Source: Ustulina deusta (taxonomy: Eukaryota; Ascomycota; Sordariomycetes; Xylariales; Xylariaceae). Taken from it: a stretch of 64,000 bases of DNA. The translations under genes and the position numbers were made by a program. The notes below the pieces were generated by a model. The model saw only the letters and a program-made list of their open reading frames with translations. It was not told where the DNA came from and did not search any database. Of the stretch, positions 50,147 through 61,017 are shown one piece after another (within the stretch, counting starts at the first letter, position 1; the number at the start of each line of letters is the position of its first letter). The stretch spans positions 124,001 to 188,000 of the forward strand of contig JAJNNX010000018.1 in assembly GCA_023159155.1 (NCBI GenBank), given 5' to 3'.

Positions 50147-52737
50147 GCCCGAAGTCAAATTCAATCAATCCGGTTCCTCTCCGGAAGCTATTTTTAAAGT
50201 GTGATATACCCTCCAATAGAAGAAGCCAGCAGACTCTTGTACACAAGAACAGGGTAGATATTTTTGGGCCGGGAGAGATGGGATGATAAGTTGCCTATTA
50301 GTGGCCTTTCCCGTATTTAATTATTATTTATTTACAATACGAAGAAGTATTTACATTAGCATCTCTCACGTTCTTGTCTCCGTGATATTTGGTGGTACGT
50401 ACAAGGAGAATAAAATTATTGACCATATATTTGGATATATCCTAACCCATATCTTGATTTCCTGAAGTACACAGTAGTAGGTACCAACCATAGAAACCCG
50501 CGGATAACCTGACCAATATGACCCTACTGAAAACCGAAGGTTGCTGATGGCAGCGTTTCATTTGAACAATAGGCCTAAGCCCTATCATCTGATTGTTCTT
50601 CTGCTATACTAGCTAGGAGTACGGCTAGGGTCCTGAGAATCTCAGCTAGGCATAAGAAAATGATAGTGAACTTTGGGAAGTGTAGAAAACCGAAGAGGAT
50701 GAGGGAAAACCAGAACGAGGCACGATATAGCCCAAGAACGAAGCGAAAAGCCGACTTGGGTATAATCCTATGTAGAAGCTTGGAGTCAGTGATGGCCATT
50801 TATAGTAAAGAATATAAGACGTTTTGGAGCTTGCAGTGTCGAAAATAGCTGATTAGACAACTCATGCTCCCGAGACGTTCAAAAGGAGATATGGGAGAAT
50901 CTGGTATACTAACCTGAGAAATAGTAGAAGTAGGCTCACCATAGACCAGAGTAAGAACATTCTAACCGCGTAGGCGTAAGCCAATTTCAGCCAGAAAGAA
51001 AAAGGGACAGGACCATCGGCCGTGAAATAGCCCAGCAGAGGAACCCTACTGATGATACTTCCCAACTTCAAACTTTCGTGAAAGGAAGTGTGGTCGCTGG
51101 AGATTGTCCGGGTGGAATGAGGGTTCTGCTGGGGAAATACGGTCGAATATAAGTGTGCCCTATACATGTTGATACTATTTGTTGCCTTGTGTTTGAACAG
51201 GTCGTTCGCAATATGTTTTTAGGGTTGGGTTAAGTCCTATCGAGATAGCTACAGAAGCACTTATGGCTAAGCTAGCAAACGAGTTTATTATAATGACAAA
51301 ATAATCTTCGTTCTGAATAATATTGCGATCTGTTATGTTTATAGGGGGCTGGTCGGGCAGACAATTGTGTAGTGTACCGTCTTTTGTTTATAAAATTGGT
51401 CAATTGGATAAAGGGCACACTGTCATAACGTATCGTTGTTCGATCCTTTGATTCGACCTTTTACACCACATTCATACCTTTGACAACGCCCGATCTGAGA
51501 CATACCTTACCGAGACCTGCGCCCTTGTCTGAAAGGCTTTGGCGCTCCTAGGACGAAGCAACGCACGAGCCCAGAAACTGGCTAAATTCGGTTACGATAG
51601 AGGATGCAGTCTCTCGGATACAGAGGCAATACTCCCTAATAGGACTAGTTGCCCAACACTTGAATTCGAAGTCTCCGGCTACGCTTGGCGCAGAACTACA
51701 AGAGCTTGGCCGGTTGTATGGGCAGCCCTAAATGTAACAGGGGCTTGGAAGGGTATTCGAATTGCAATAATCTTCTCGGACGTCGAGGGACCATGAAGGT
51801 CTAGTTCCCCTATTCGGTTGGGTGGGAGATCTACAGCGCATATCTGCATAGCCTCGCTCTCGTTTAACTGTTTCGGATTATCAGCGCAATACACGGGTAA
51901 GCATGGGAGCTGAAGCCTCGTACAGAGTCCCGTCTTACATTAGTATGGCTCTATACAGGATATGCAGTCCTACCTACACAGTCTCGGATATATGTAGGTC
52001 CCAGTCTTGCATACACGTATGTGTGGCACCCTGATGGCATCTTGTCACGGACCAGGCTATATATACCGTTAATTCTGCTGTAGGTAATCTTGTAAGTCGA
52101 CCTGGCCTGCCTTACCTGCCTCACCTGCCTTATCTGCCTTGGGTGACTGGAGTTAAGAAAGTTGGTGGCCAAGCTACATACAATACCTAGATACACTACC
52201 TAGGTACCTACATAGCCCCTGTCAGCGAGTTGGGGAAGCCTCTAACGGGATCGTGGGGAAGTGGAGATGCCAAGATCTCCTCCTCTTCCCTTCTCCCTTC
52301 CCTTGTGAAGTAAAGTTGTTTACCCCACACCTACCATCGAGGAGAGGTACCGACTGTATGCAGATCTTTCAGTGTCGCAATTGGTATCATCGATGGCTTT
52401 GACCTCGGCCGCCTTTCTCCTCATCCATTAACTCGTCTGACACATGGTATGCCTAACAATCACACCATTCACTACGTATTTCTTATCCGATTCCGGTGTC
52501 AGCCTTGACATCCACTCCTTTTATGAGCACATTCCGACGTCTCTTCATCTCGATCCCCTTCGGCATTTCTCAAGCTAGGCCGCTGGCGATCTACCCATCT
52601 TCTTATTATCAACCTTCGTATTGCGTCTTTCTAGCCGACGTAGCGAGCTCTCCTCGCTAGATATCAGCTGCGCCACTTCTCGATTGAGTTAGCGAACCCC
52701 TAAAGAAAGCAACTAGTCCTACCATTAACGGGGGACG
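50147..52737. other. Gene-poor AT-rich stretch
   Basis: About 2.6 kb without a supportable gene. Several minus-strand frames of 70-100 codons (50575-50799, 50862-51167) are rich in Leu/Phe/Ile, but their starts and neighbours do not connect through good splice sites; this may be a mutated old element. 52100-52141 holds an imperfect 10-bp repeat of CCTGCCTTAC type. The last 300 bp are the promoter of the next gene. Confidence 0.5.
52100..52141. repeat. Imperfect 10-bp tandem repeat (CCTGCCTTAC type)
   Basis: About four degenerate copies of a pyrimidine-rich decamer (CCTGCCTTA/CCTGCCTCA/CCTGCCTTAT). Confidence 0.75.
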
Positions 52738-53304
52738 ATGTCGTCCACGACATCCCAAGCAACGAAAGCAATGACGAAACTCTCGCTCAATCCTACACCA
52801 TCGACATCGGCCCCGTCTACATCGAAACCGAAACCCAAGCCCAAAAAGCAAGCCGTAGCTGATTCCTGGGAGGACGAGGAAAGCAGCGCGTCCGAGGCCG
52901 AGACCGAACCCCCGACCCCGTCCACACAGTCCAACAGCACCCCCCAAGATGGCGTGACCGCGCCCCCTCCTACGCCCGTATCTCCATCATATGGGCGCCA
53001 CGGACCGGAAGAGGGCGTTGCTAACGCGCCCTGGTTGGCAAGCAGCAGTACCGGCGGGGGATACGGGTACCGGGATGCGCAGGACAATGGCGGGGTGAGG
53101 CGGCCCGAGAAGACGGATGCGGTGGCGAGGCGCATGATCGCTAGTGCGTTGGGCGTGCGTGCGCCGAAACAGACAGAGGAGCAGAAGGCGTATGATCGCG
53201 CCGTTCGCGAGAAGGAGCGTAAGAAACGGGAAGAAGAGCGCGAGGCGGAACGCACACGGACGCAGGAGGCGGAGAAAGCGAAGGCTGCTATATGGAATGA
53301 TTGA
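52738..53304 (+). CDS. Conserved-looking small protein, SWEDEE motif and charged C-terminal helix
   Basis: Intronless, 188 residues, ATG preceded by ACG in a clear leader. The N-terminal half is Ser/Thr/Pro/Lys-rich and disordered with a VADSWEDEESSASEAETEPP acidic motif. After NAPWLASSSTGGGYGYRD comes a compact C-terminal region: EKTDAVARRMIASALGVRAP, KQTEEQKAYDRAVREKERKK and a long Arg/Glu helix ending AEKAKAAIWND. The ordered end and high GC third positions make it a genuine gene. I do not recognise a named family. The charged helix suggests nucleic-acid or protein binding. No neighbours hint at function. Confidence 0.75.
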   Translation: MSSTTSQATKAMTKLSLNPTPSTSAPSTSKPKPKPKKQAVADSWEDEESSASEAETEPPTPSTQSNSTPQDGVTAPPPTPVSPSYGRHGPEEGVANAPWLASSSTGGGYGYRDAQDNGGVRRPEKTDAVARRMIASALGVRAPKQTEEQKAYDRAVREKERKKREEEREAERTRTQEAEKAKAAIWND

Positions 53305-54022
53305 ATTGCTGACTGACGGCTTGTACTTGGGCGGACAACCCTAGTCGGGTCGGCTTCTGCGAATACAAGATGGAATGCATCGTCGCCGGGGAACAGACCC
53401 TATCGAAACGGTGCTTGTATTATGATTTTTCGGGGAATGTGCACTTGGCTCTCAGTGGCGTTGAGGGAAACGACGTGGGCTTTTCATTTTGTTAATAGGC
53501 GTCGAGGCTATTTAGTTTTGAAGGGACATGGGTGTTACCATCGGACATGATACATGGAGTACGTTTTGATGTTCACAGTTCTGAGCATGCAATCTATCGA
53601 TTTGGAACCCTAGGTATTATTCATGAGGAGGCTTATTGCTACATAATTAGTGTACAATGGTTTACAAAATTTAAACAGTCGTGATTCATCGCCACGAGAC
53701 CGAAATGCCAAGACCCAGTTGAATAGTTTCTTGCCCGGTGTTCCTCTTGACGATAGTCTTACCCAGGTACCGAGCAGTGACCCCAAACCATCTCAGGTAA
53801 TGACCTCAAATTGGCATAGGTATATATTTCTCAACTGATGCGAATGCCAAATATGCCGACCACAAACCGGTTCACGAACTTGTAGACCTGTCTTATTCCG
53901 TAAGCCTTGATGCATCGCGTTCTTGTTTTGTCGTAATTTAGCGCCTTTTCAGTAGCAAGTCGGACTTCAGCGTATTCTAATTCTCGCATAGATCTGCGCC
54001 GGACTTCAAAACCCCCTTCTAA
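53305..54022. other. Convergent spacer
   Basis: Between the 3' ends of the small charged protein gene and RRG7. No gene is seen; a 62-codon plus frame at 53650 is unconvincing. Confidence 0.6.
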
Positions 54023-54841
54023 TCACGTCGCAGATTTTGCATCGGTTCCGATTTCCCGCGTCGGCTCGGCATGGTCGGATCCTACTTCCGGGCGAGCGCT
54101 TGGAGGCAAGCAAGGCCGGCCCTTCCACGTGAGCACGAGGCGCCGCGTGTCTCCGTGACGGTCTTCATCCGACAGCCTCGCCGTGACGCCCATGCCCTCG
54201 AGGCCTTCCTCCTCGGCCCTCTGGTTCCAGAGCATCTGCTCGAGCACGCCGTCCCGGGAGTACGAGACGTAGCCCAGGGGCCAGCGACTGTGCGCCAACG
54301 CCGCCCTGACGCCCTTGGTGGCCGGACGCTGGGCGACGAGGAGCCCGACGACGCCGGAACCACGCCATCCCGAGGGCGCGCCGAGACAGGCGCCCTCGAG
54401 CTCGCGGACGAACTGCGGACCGATCTTGGCGGTTTTGGCGGTCGAGTGCGCCTTGCATTGCAGCAGGACGCGCAGCGGGAGATGCGAGGGCGCCGAGGGC
54501 ACGCTCCAGGTCCCTAGGAGGTCGATGCCTTTGTCGGATTGCCCGCCTATGCGCCGGAGCTCGAAGCCCAGCGGTCGCAGCGCCGATGCGATGCTGTACT
54601 CGTAGCGGGTGCCGATGAATACCTTGGACTCCACGTCCAGACCCGTGCGCTCTGCGTACGCGATGTAGGACGCGAGATCATGGTGCTGGTCTTTGCTGGG
54701 TGCTTCGGGGTAGCGGAGTGTGCCGGTCGTGAAGAATCGCGTTGAAGACGGAGGTGACGCATTGGTGGAGATCTGATTACCGCGAATGTTGCTGAATAGT
54801 GAGCCAGGCCTGCCTCGGAAACAGACTGGGTACTGCCACAT
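54023..54841 (-). CDS. RRG7: RRG7-like mitochondrial restriction-endonuclease-fold protein
   Basis: Intronless, 272 residues. It belongs to the fungal Rrg7 family (formerly DUF2034), required for respiratory growth and placed in mitochondria; biochemical activity is not established. The start MWQYPVCFRGRPGSLFSNIR is basic, as expected of a presequence. The core shows RTGLDVESKVFIGTRYEYSI, then GGQSDKGIDLLGTW and LLQCKAH: an Asp ... Gln-x-Lys arrangement that fits the PD-(D/E)xK nuclease fold, with Asp in GIDL and Lys in QCK. KIGPQFVRELEGACLGAP, VGLLVAQRPATKGVRAALAH and the C-terminal RLVLTWKGRPC are also family-like. The sequence is unusually GC-rich, which opens long antisense frames on both strands. 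The last 30 residues are disordered. Confidence 0.88.
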   Translation of the reverse strand: MWQYPVCFRGRPGSLFSNIRGNQISTNASPPSSTRFFTTGTLRYPEAPSKDQHHDLASYIAYAERTGLDVESKVFIGTRYEYSIASALRPLGFELRRIGGQSDKGIDLLGTWSVPSAPSHLPLRVLLQCKAHSTAKTAKIGPQFVRELEGACLGAPSGWRGSGVVGLLVAQRPATKGVRAALAHSRWPLGYVSYSRDGVLEQMLWNQRAEEEGLEGMGVTARLSDEDRHGDTRRLVLTWKGRPCLPPSARPEVGSDHAEPTREIGTDAKSAT

Positions 54842-55106
54842 TCCACATCTCTCTTATGCCCTTGGAGGCAGGCGTGTTGGTATTAAAGTTGCTTCGTTGA
54901 AGGGTGTGGTAATCCAGCCCTGGCTGACAATATCAATAGGTGGGTAGGGTACTACAGAATCTAAGTCCCTAGATAGGTAGGTAGAAGAGCTGTGCATCCT
55001 CGCGGGAGCTCTGACTAGGTAGCCCGTAGACCTGAGCCATGCCGCTTTTGGCTTGAATTAAACATCGGTACCTTAGGTACATACCTAACCCACATGCAGA
55101 TACTTA
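54842..55106. other. Promoter region of RRG7
   Basis: Carries repeated TAGGTAGG/GGTACCTTAGGTAC words; no gene. Confidence 0.5.
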
Positions 55107-55356
55107 CAGTCACTCGAAAAAAGTCCCGTCCGTTTTTTGTTACGGTTCAAATTCTTTTACTACAGAAAGCCATATATCTAACAGGTTTTAGAACTAAAAA
55201 ATTAAAAAAAATTTATGTTATATTAAAAATAGGCTGTCTTTTAGAAAATTTTTTTAATTTATCTTTCACTTATGTATTAAGGCAGAAATTCTACTCTGTG
55301 TAACGAAAATATTTCGGTCTTGAAAAAACGCGGACGGGACTTTTTTTCAGCCACTA
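55107..55356. mobile_element. MITE-like element, 250 bp, TIRs and TA target duplication
   Basis: The two ends are inverted repeats of about 35 bp. Left end: CAGTCACTCGAAAAAAGTCC continuing CGTCCG and a T-run. The right end, reverse complemented, reads TAGTGGCTGAAAAAAAGTCC continuing CGTCCGCG and a T-run. TA dinucleotides flank both ends (55105-55106 and 55357-55358). The interior is very AT-rich with A-runs and no intact transposase. Short TIR-only elements with TA duplications are typical of Tc1/mariner-pogo-derived MITEs. The ends differ at a few positions, so the copy is not brand new. Confidence 0.8.
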
Positions 55357-55689
55357 TAGGTACTTGCATACTTGAGTAATTGCTGGAAGGAAAGGGCAGC
55401 TTCGGCGACAGAGGCGCCTGGATATATCCCAAGCAATATACAATCTTCTCAATACTAGCCTCATAAGTAGCATGTTCCAGCTTCAGAGGACGGGACAGAG
55501 GAGACTTCTCCATATCGGGGAACTTAGCATTATGGGTAACAAGAAGACCATCGGGGAAGAGGTGCCTAGCCTGTAATACATATTCAGAAGGGGGGTTTCA
55601 GTCATAGAGGCGGCCAGTTTCCTCTCGAGGGCCTCATGAGCAGTGTCGACCTGCTGGGACTCAGCCCGGTGTTGTTCACGGGCGGCCAT
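55357..55689 (-). pseudogene. Gene remnant abutting the MITE
   Basis: Two minus-strand frames follow one another: MAAREQHRAESQQVDTAHEA and onward from 55689, then, in a shifted frame, ARHLFPDGLLVTHNAKFPDM and HATYEASIEKIVYCLGYIQA running up to the MITE end. Both read like protein, so a single frame broken by a small indel and then cut by the MITE is likely. A TTACAG acceptor at the switch could instead mark an intron, but no matching donor is evident. Family unknown. Confidence 0.35.
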
Positions 55690-58198
55690 GGCGACTGCAG
55701 TGAGAAGTTGAGGGGGACCGGAAGCCTAACTTAATCATCCTTCTAGAATGGCAACTAGCCTGCCGAATTCCACTTCCCAGCAATTGTATGCGTAAGATAC
55801 ACACGCATGTGGGTCACTTTGCATGCAGCCACAACCTTTGGAAAGGAATATACCATTCTGGCAACCCTCTAAATAAGCTGTAGTTCAAGCTATAGGCTGG
55901 CTATAAGCTGTTATAGAAATATACTATCTGTTAATTTGTATACATCGTAGTATAAGCCTCTATAACTGCAGCACAATAGGAATATTTGGTTATACTAATA
56001 CTTATGCTGAGTAATTATGTTATTTATTTTGGGGTTACAGTTGCTGGAGCGTGCTATAGACAATGTAAATCTAAAAAGGTTAGATGGGCATAATGCCAAT
56101 TGCAGTAGGAGATGCTATATCTGTCTAGGATGCTACCTAGTGCAAGGAAGAGGGAATCAGGGGACTGAAAGTACCTGCCTACTCAGGGCTATCTACTAAG
56201 CAACAAAAAAAAAACAAGCTGGGATCGAAAGATGCAAGGAGTCTTGGCTTAGTTCCTAAAGGGACTATTTTCCTATGTTCTTACCTGTGTGCTTGGGTAA
56301 CATAAGGGAAAATAGGTCTAAGCCAACTTTGAAGAGTACGGACCTCGAATCTTTTGGCGGTCAGATCGATGTGACAATAGGTACAAGGCTCGGACATCCC
56401 GGAATTCGTGTTTAGACTCGGCTCGTTCGCGCGAATGCCTCCCCAGATATCGCCCGCCTCTCTATGGAGGGGCTAGTCAGTGATGATGAACTTGAAGCTG
56501 ATGTGTGAATAGACATGGGGATGCGGCCTGCCAGACGGCCGTCACCGGAGAAGGTCGAACGGAGGGGATTGAACGCCTGGCCAAGTCACCCTTTTGACAA
56601 CGCGGAATTGCCCTCCAGGTCTTATCTGCATATTGGAAATCCGCACAGCGATAACATCAGGTAGGTGTTCGTTCCCCTTAGGTAGAAGTCCCCCGTAGGC
56701 CTCACGAGTAATTCTGTACATATGACCGCCAGTAGGAGGGGTAGCAGTGTTAAAGTAACTAGAGCGAATTGACTACCGGTTATGCCAAAAGGCATATTCT
56801 TTGCTATAATTAGGGCCGTTCAACGCAATATGCCCGATTGAGGCCGAGACCAATGGGCTTTGGTCCTAGGCGATGGGGAGAGCGCCCCGTCGTGAAATGA
56901 TTTAGGCACGCAGCCAAAGAAAAAGAAGTGCAAGCATAGATGCCATAAGGTCCTATGCTATGTGAGTGGCCCTATAGTAGGAAGGAAACTTGGAGAACGG
57001 CAGCAAGGTGTCGTAATGAGGATAGGTACACATAATGACAATCAATAAATGTTGGTCAGTTCTTTTGCAACATTGTTCAACCTTCAAGATGGGCGCATAG
57101 ATCCAAGATAGACAGATCCCATCAAGAAACTAGTGAGGTGGTGCCTTTCGAATAACCATGTACATCCTTCTGGTAGACCTGCCTGCCTTTGGCAGACATC
57201 CTCAAAAATAGAATTGCATCGATCACAATAAATTGGAACTTTCATTGTAAGTTAGCAAGTTGTAGTTACGCTATCGAGTCGTTGCAAAGGGATATCTATT
57301 ACCTTAATACAAATATAAAGTACTTGCGGTGTCCAATTACAATTGTCAGTATCAACAACATAGGGCTAGTGTGATTATCTTCGCTGTCCTTTCTCCCATA
57401 ACGCAGCCAAAGCCGAAGATCTCGCTTTCAGCCTTACAAACCAGAGGGTGGGGTCTCCGGCAAGTCATCCTTGAGCTTCACCTCCCACTATTCAAAAACA
57501 TAAAGCCAACAGGAAGCAAAATAGCCAATATTGGGAAGGCTGTATACTCCTAGACGCATCTTATCGTGCAATAATGTTGAGATAGCTTAGCCGCATCTTT
57601 GCATCGTAAAACGCCATGTGTATCTCGAGATTATTGACTCCCAGAACGGCTGCTGGGACCTAAAAGCCGCGAAGCAAGGTGATTACTAGCATCCTAGGCT
57701 AGCTAGAATTTGAAGATACCTCCGACCATGAACCAGCACAGCAAGAAGGTCTGGGATTTGTAGGCACCTAAGCGTAAGTACAATAAGTACAATCGAAATT
57801 CTGGAGTCCAAGGAACGACATTATTTATAGAGTGAGTTAGTACCGCCTCCCCACATAGAGCCTCCCGCTGGGTTACAATTGAAGGGCGGCTTTCCTTCTG
57901 CACCTTTGAACCCCTGCAAATTGGTACCACACATGACAGTGGGCAGGTCCACTGGGTGTCAAGGTTACAGGGAAGGCACAGTCAGATTCCCACTGTATTT
58001 AGCTGACAACTGTACAGCTAGGACCCCTCCATTTACAATACAACATCTTTTTGGCCGCGACCCATCTTCTATGACAAGCTGCTCCACTACCTACAGTCGG
58101 TACCTTTAGTGTACATAAGTATCTGCCAGCACCAATTCCGATTGTCTGCTCACACTATTAATGAGGCTCGCCTCTTCGTTCTTGGAAAAATCTGTAAG
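55690..58198. other. Gene-poor AT-rich stretch
   Basis: About 2.5 kb without a supportable gene. It includes an 83-bp foldback (separate entry), a poly-A run at 56202-56213 and several degenerate short frames. The last part is the presumed promoter of MED21. Confidence 0.5.
56244..56326. repeat. 83-bp imperfect inverted repeat (foldback)
   Basis: The left arm starts TTGGCTTAGTTCCTAAAGGG and continues through CTATTTTCCTATGTTCTTACC. The right arm, reverse complemented, reads TTGGCTTAGACCTATTTTCC and continues CTTATGTTACC. The arms pair over about 30 of 40 bases with a short loop (about 56286-56299). It could be a tiny foldback transposon or a stable RNA hairpin; no target duplication is obvious. 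Confidence 0.65.
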
Positions 58199-58835
58199 AT
58201 GGGCGATAGACTCACGCAGTTGCAAGATGCTGTTGATCAGGTTCGTATGCTCGGAATTTCCCTTCGCAATGATGCAAGAGGGGCAAGAATCATCCGAGGC
58301 TAACCATCGAGTCTCCAGCTCGCGACCCAGTTCATCGCATCCATCAACTACATAAATCAGCACCACAGCCTCGAGACACTAGGTCCGCGGGATCAGATCG
58401 TCGTCATCCCTAAGCAAGAGGCAGATCAACAAGAAGGTCCGCGATTATTATGTCGCCATCTCGCCGCCCAGTAACACCCTCTCTCGGCCGTCATTCGCAT
58501 AACTACATCGCCTTGCCGCACACACATCCGCTTGTTGTAGCCACGCAGTCTGCTAACGCGTAGGCATGGAAACAGTGGACCCGCATCCTGAGGACATCTT
58601 TCGAGCCGCACAGGTCGAGCTTGCCCAAGATCTCATCACCAAGGAGCAGCAGATCGAGCTGCTGATCTCGATTTTGCCCGGCCTCGACAACAGCGAGCAA
58701 GACCAGGAGCGCAACATCCGGGAGCTTGAGGAGGAGCTTAAGGTGGCCGAGGCCCAGCGTCAGGAGGCTATAAAGGAGCGTGAGGAGACGCTGGCGAAAC
58801 TCGATACCGTTATTCGCAGCATCCGGCGACCATGA
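58199..58835 (+). CDS. MED21: Mediator subunit Med21 (Srb7)
   Basis: Middle-module subunit of Mediator, which pairs with Med7 through a coiled coil and links activators to RNA polymerase II in the nucleus. Exons 58199-58240 (MGDRLTQLQDAVDQ), 58319-58436 and 58576-58835 join in phase to give 139 residues. Family features: MGDRLTQLQDAVDQLATQFI, INYINQHHSLETLGPRDQI, then VDPHPEDIFRAAQVELAQDL, ITKEQQIELLISILPGLDNS, and the coiled-coil end EREETLAKLDTVIRSIRRP. The in-frame ATG at 58566, which opens a frame of its own, lies within intron 2 just before the acceptor ACAG, so a simple ORF call would miss the first third of the protein. The first exon is only 42 nt. Convergent with the HAD gene. Confidence 0.93.
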
Positions 58836-59164
58836 TGCGGACGAGGCTGTGATGGCGTGAGAAATCGAATCGAGGATATGGGAGGTGATGATGAAATATT
58901 TCTATGATACCCACAGCAATAGACAATCACAATGCTGGCGTTTTAAATAACAGCAAAGGAGATATTCTTTTGTTCTAGGTGGTTCGCCTCTCGACAAATC
59001 TATTTCTACCAGACTAGACGATGCTCGACATGATAATTGAGTATTCTCAATTCCAGTTCTTTTAAATGTATACTCTGGAAGTGTCGGTTTCCCGTTATAT
59101 TACCTTCACCGACATGCTTTCTTAATGCATTTCTTCCGCGTGCATGAAAATACAGAGCCAATTG

Positions 59165-60063
59165 CTACGTTGTCGATTTGAAGAATTGCGAGTAGATAGT
59201 CCGCAATTCTTCCAGGGTTTGGATCTGATATTTTGAGGCCTGTGTTTCTGGTACCGGCACTTCCTCTTCCACCAAGTGGGCTGCTGTCCAACCTAGTTTC
59301 TGCGCTGCAGCACAGTTTGCATAGGAGTCGTCTGTCGAATGTGAGTTTTTATTTGCGCCGGGCATGGGGTTAACAAATATAAAGTACTTACCAACAAAAT
59401 AGCAGTTCTCCGGCTGTTCAACTCCAGCCTCTCGCATGGCTTTTGCGTACATGTCCGGTTGCGGTTTGCACAGGAATGGAACCTCCGAGTAATTGCAGTA
59501 TGTCAATCCCTCGAAGAGATCGTCAATCCCCAGAAGTCTGACGACTCTCCGGGCATGGTTGACGTAGGCGTTTGTTAGGAGCCACAGCTTTACCTTCGAA
59601 GTGTCGATGTCCTCCAGCATCTTCCGCAGCTGCTGGTTCGGCTTGATGATGCCTTCGAGGGGAAGAGCGTCGTCGACCTGCGCATTGTACTCTAGAGGAT
59701 CAATCTGGTGGTATCGAACCAACCCCTCGATGGCCAATCCGTAGTTCTTGTAGTACTCTGAGTGCAGCCGTATGGCATCTTCTTCAGACAGCCCTAAGTG
59801 CTTTGCAAAGTACTCGTCTATAAGTTTCGCCATCATGTCATGGACCTTGCTACCTAACACCGATAATATTAGTGAGCTTGCGCTTGATTGAGCACTTTGT
59901 TGAGCGAAGCCTTACTTTTAGGGTATAGACAGTTGTCTATGTCGCTATGCAGTGTGTCAGCGCAATTCCGGCTGTCAAACTCAGTTCGAGTAGCCACAAC
60001 TTACAAGAAGAGCACAGGTCGAGACGAGGGGTTGGCATTGGGCTCTGTTGCTTGCGACCCCAT
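59165..60063 (-). CDS. HAD-superfamily pyrimidine 5'-nucleotidase-like hydrolase (Sdt1/Phm8 type)
   Basis: Cytosolic/nuclear HAD phosphatase, probably dephosphorylating nucleoside monophosphates like yeast Sdt1 and Phm8. Minus-strand exons 60063-60005, 59944-59916, 59853-59392 and 59331-59165 give 238 residues. HAD motif I is FFDIDNCLYP (nucleophile Asp21, acid Asp23), split by intron 1. The cap begins KVHDMMAKLIDEYFAKHLGL, with EYYKNYGLAIEGLVRYHQID typical of this subgroup. Motif II is KLWLLTNAYVNHARR, motif III Lys lies in FLCKPQPDMY, and motif IV is CYFVDDSYANCAAAQKLGW (codon split by intron 3). The protein ends with a YQIQTLEELRTIYSQFF helix. Exon 2 is 29 nt. Substrate preference is inferred from family only. 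Confidence 0.92.
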
Positions 60064-61017
60064 CACGGCGTGTGGTAGAATTAGTATATACTATAAAACC
60101 GTGAAAATCTAGATAATCGCAATGTCTTGATGTGAGCGTAGAATTGTAAAACTGCGTATGGAAGAGGTATCTCGATCTAGGGTGGTCAAAGTATTGAATG
60201 AGCAAAGCGACAGGGTTTGCTTTGGGTAGCGTTTAGACTGCCTAGATACTACCTACCTAACCTCTCTGTACTCAGGGCGCAGAGTAGGTGCAGACTTTGT
60301 TCGAATATAAGGTAGGTATAGTCTAATATATCTGAGTCACCCGGCGAGTTGGGTACTGCGTTTTGTATTCCCTCAACCTACATACCTACATACCTACCTT
60401 TCTTCTTTCTAGGTAGGTACTTAAACTTACATTCCTAATGTATCTACTTAGTCTACCTACATGCCTACTACCTACCTATGGTAACACGGTATACTAAGGT
60501 ACCTAAGTACCTCCATTAGAAGCTGCTGGTAGTGGACCTACCTACATGCAGACATGTACAGCAGCTCTGGCATTAGTCGACGCAGCACTACCTATCGAGA
60601 ACCACTGGCGGTGCTTCTATATTGCCTATCAGAGGTGCCTGCCTTACCTAAGGTAGGTAGGTACCTAAGGTACCTCCTACACAACATCCATAGCAGTCAC
60701 CTCTCCACTACACAGGCCGTACCCACCACGCAACTGCCCAATTACGCGCAAGGGCCCGTGCGCCTGCAACTTTGGCTAGGTATTTTGAAATTACCTACGA
60801 AAAAAAATGCCAAAGCAGGCCAACTCTAATGCATCCCATTTCCCTTCTCCTGGCGGAATCGTGACTTAGCTACCGAATGGTTGTTTACTAAACGACTCGT
60901 CTGTGCATCGTCTTCTATTTGTCCATTAGCACCTAGGGCGATCCAAAATCATACCTACTTTATTGTCGGCCATTGACATAATCGATGGATGGTTTGATGC
61001 TAATCTGATTCTTTGAA
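60064..61017. other. Spacer crowded with TAGGTACCTA-type palindromes
   Basis: Between 60240 and 60680 the words CCTACCTA, GGTACCTA, TAGGTAGGTAC and ACCTAAGGTACC occur many times on both strands, giving numerous overlapping palindromes. No gene is seen. The stretch is the divergent promoter of the HAD gene and the downstream low-complexity gene. Confidence 0.7.

Noticed and set aside
50575..51167. Leu/Phe-rich minus-strand frames suggestive of a membrane protein or old transposon
   Set aside because: Frames do not connect by credible introns and no transposase or reverse-transcriptase motif is visible.
54071..54605. Long plus-strand and alternative minus-strand frames over the RRG7 gene
   Set aside because: They are shadows of the GC-rich RRG7 coding frame, which alone shows family motifs.
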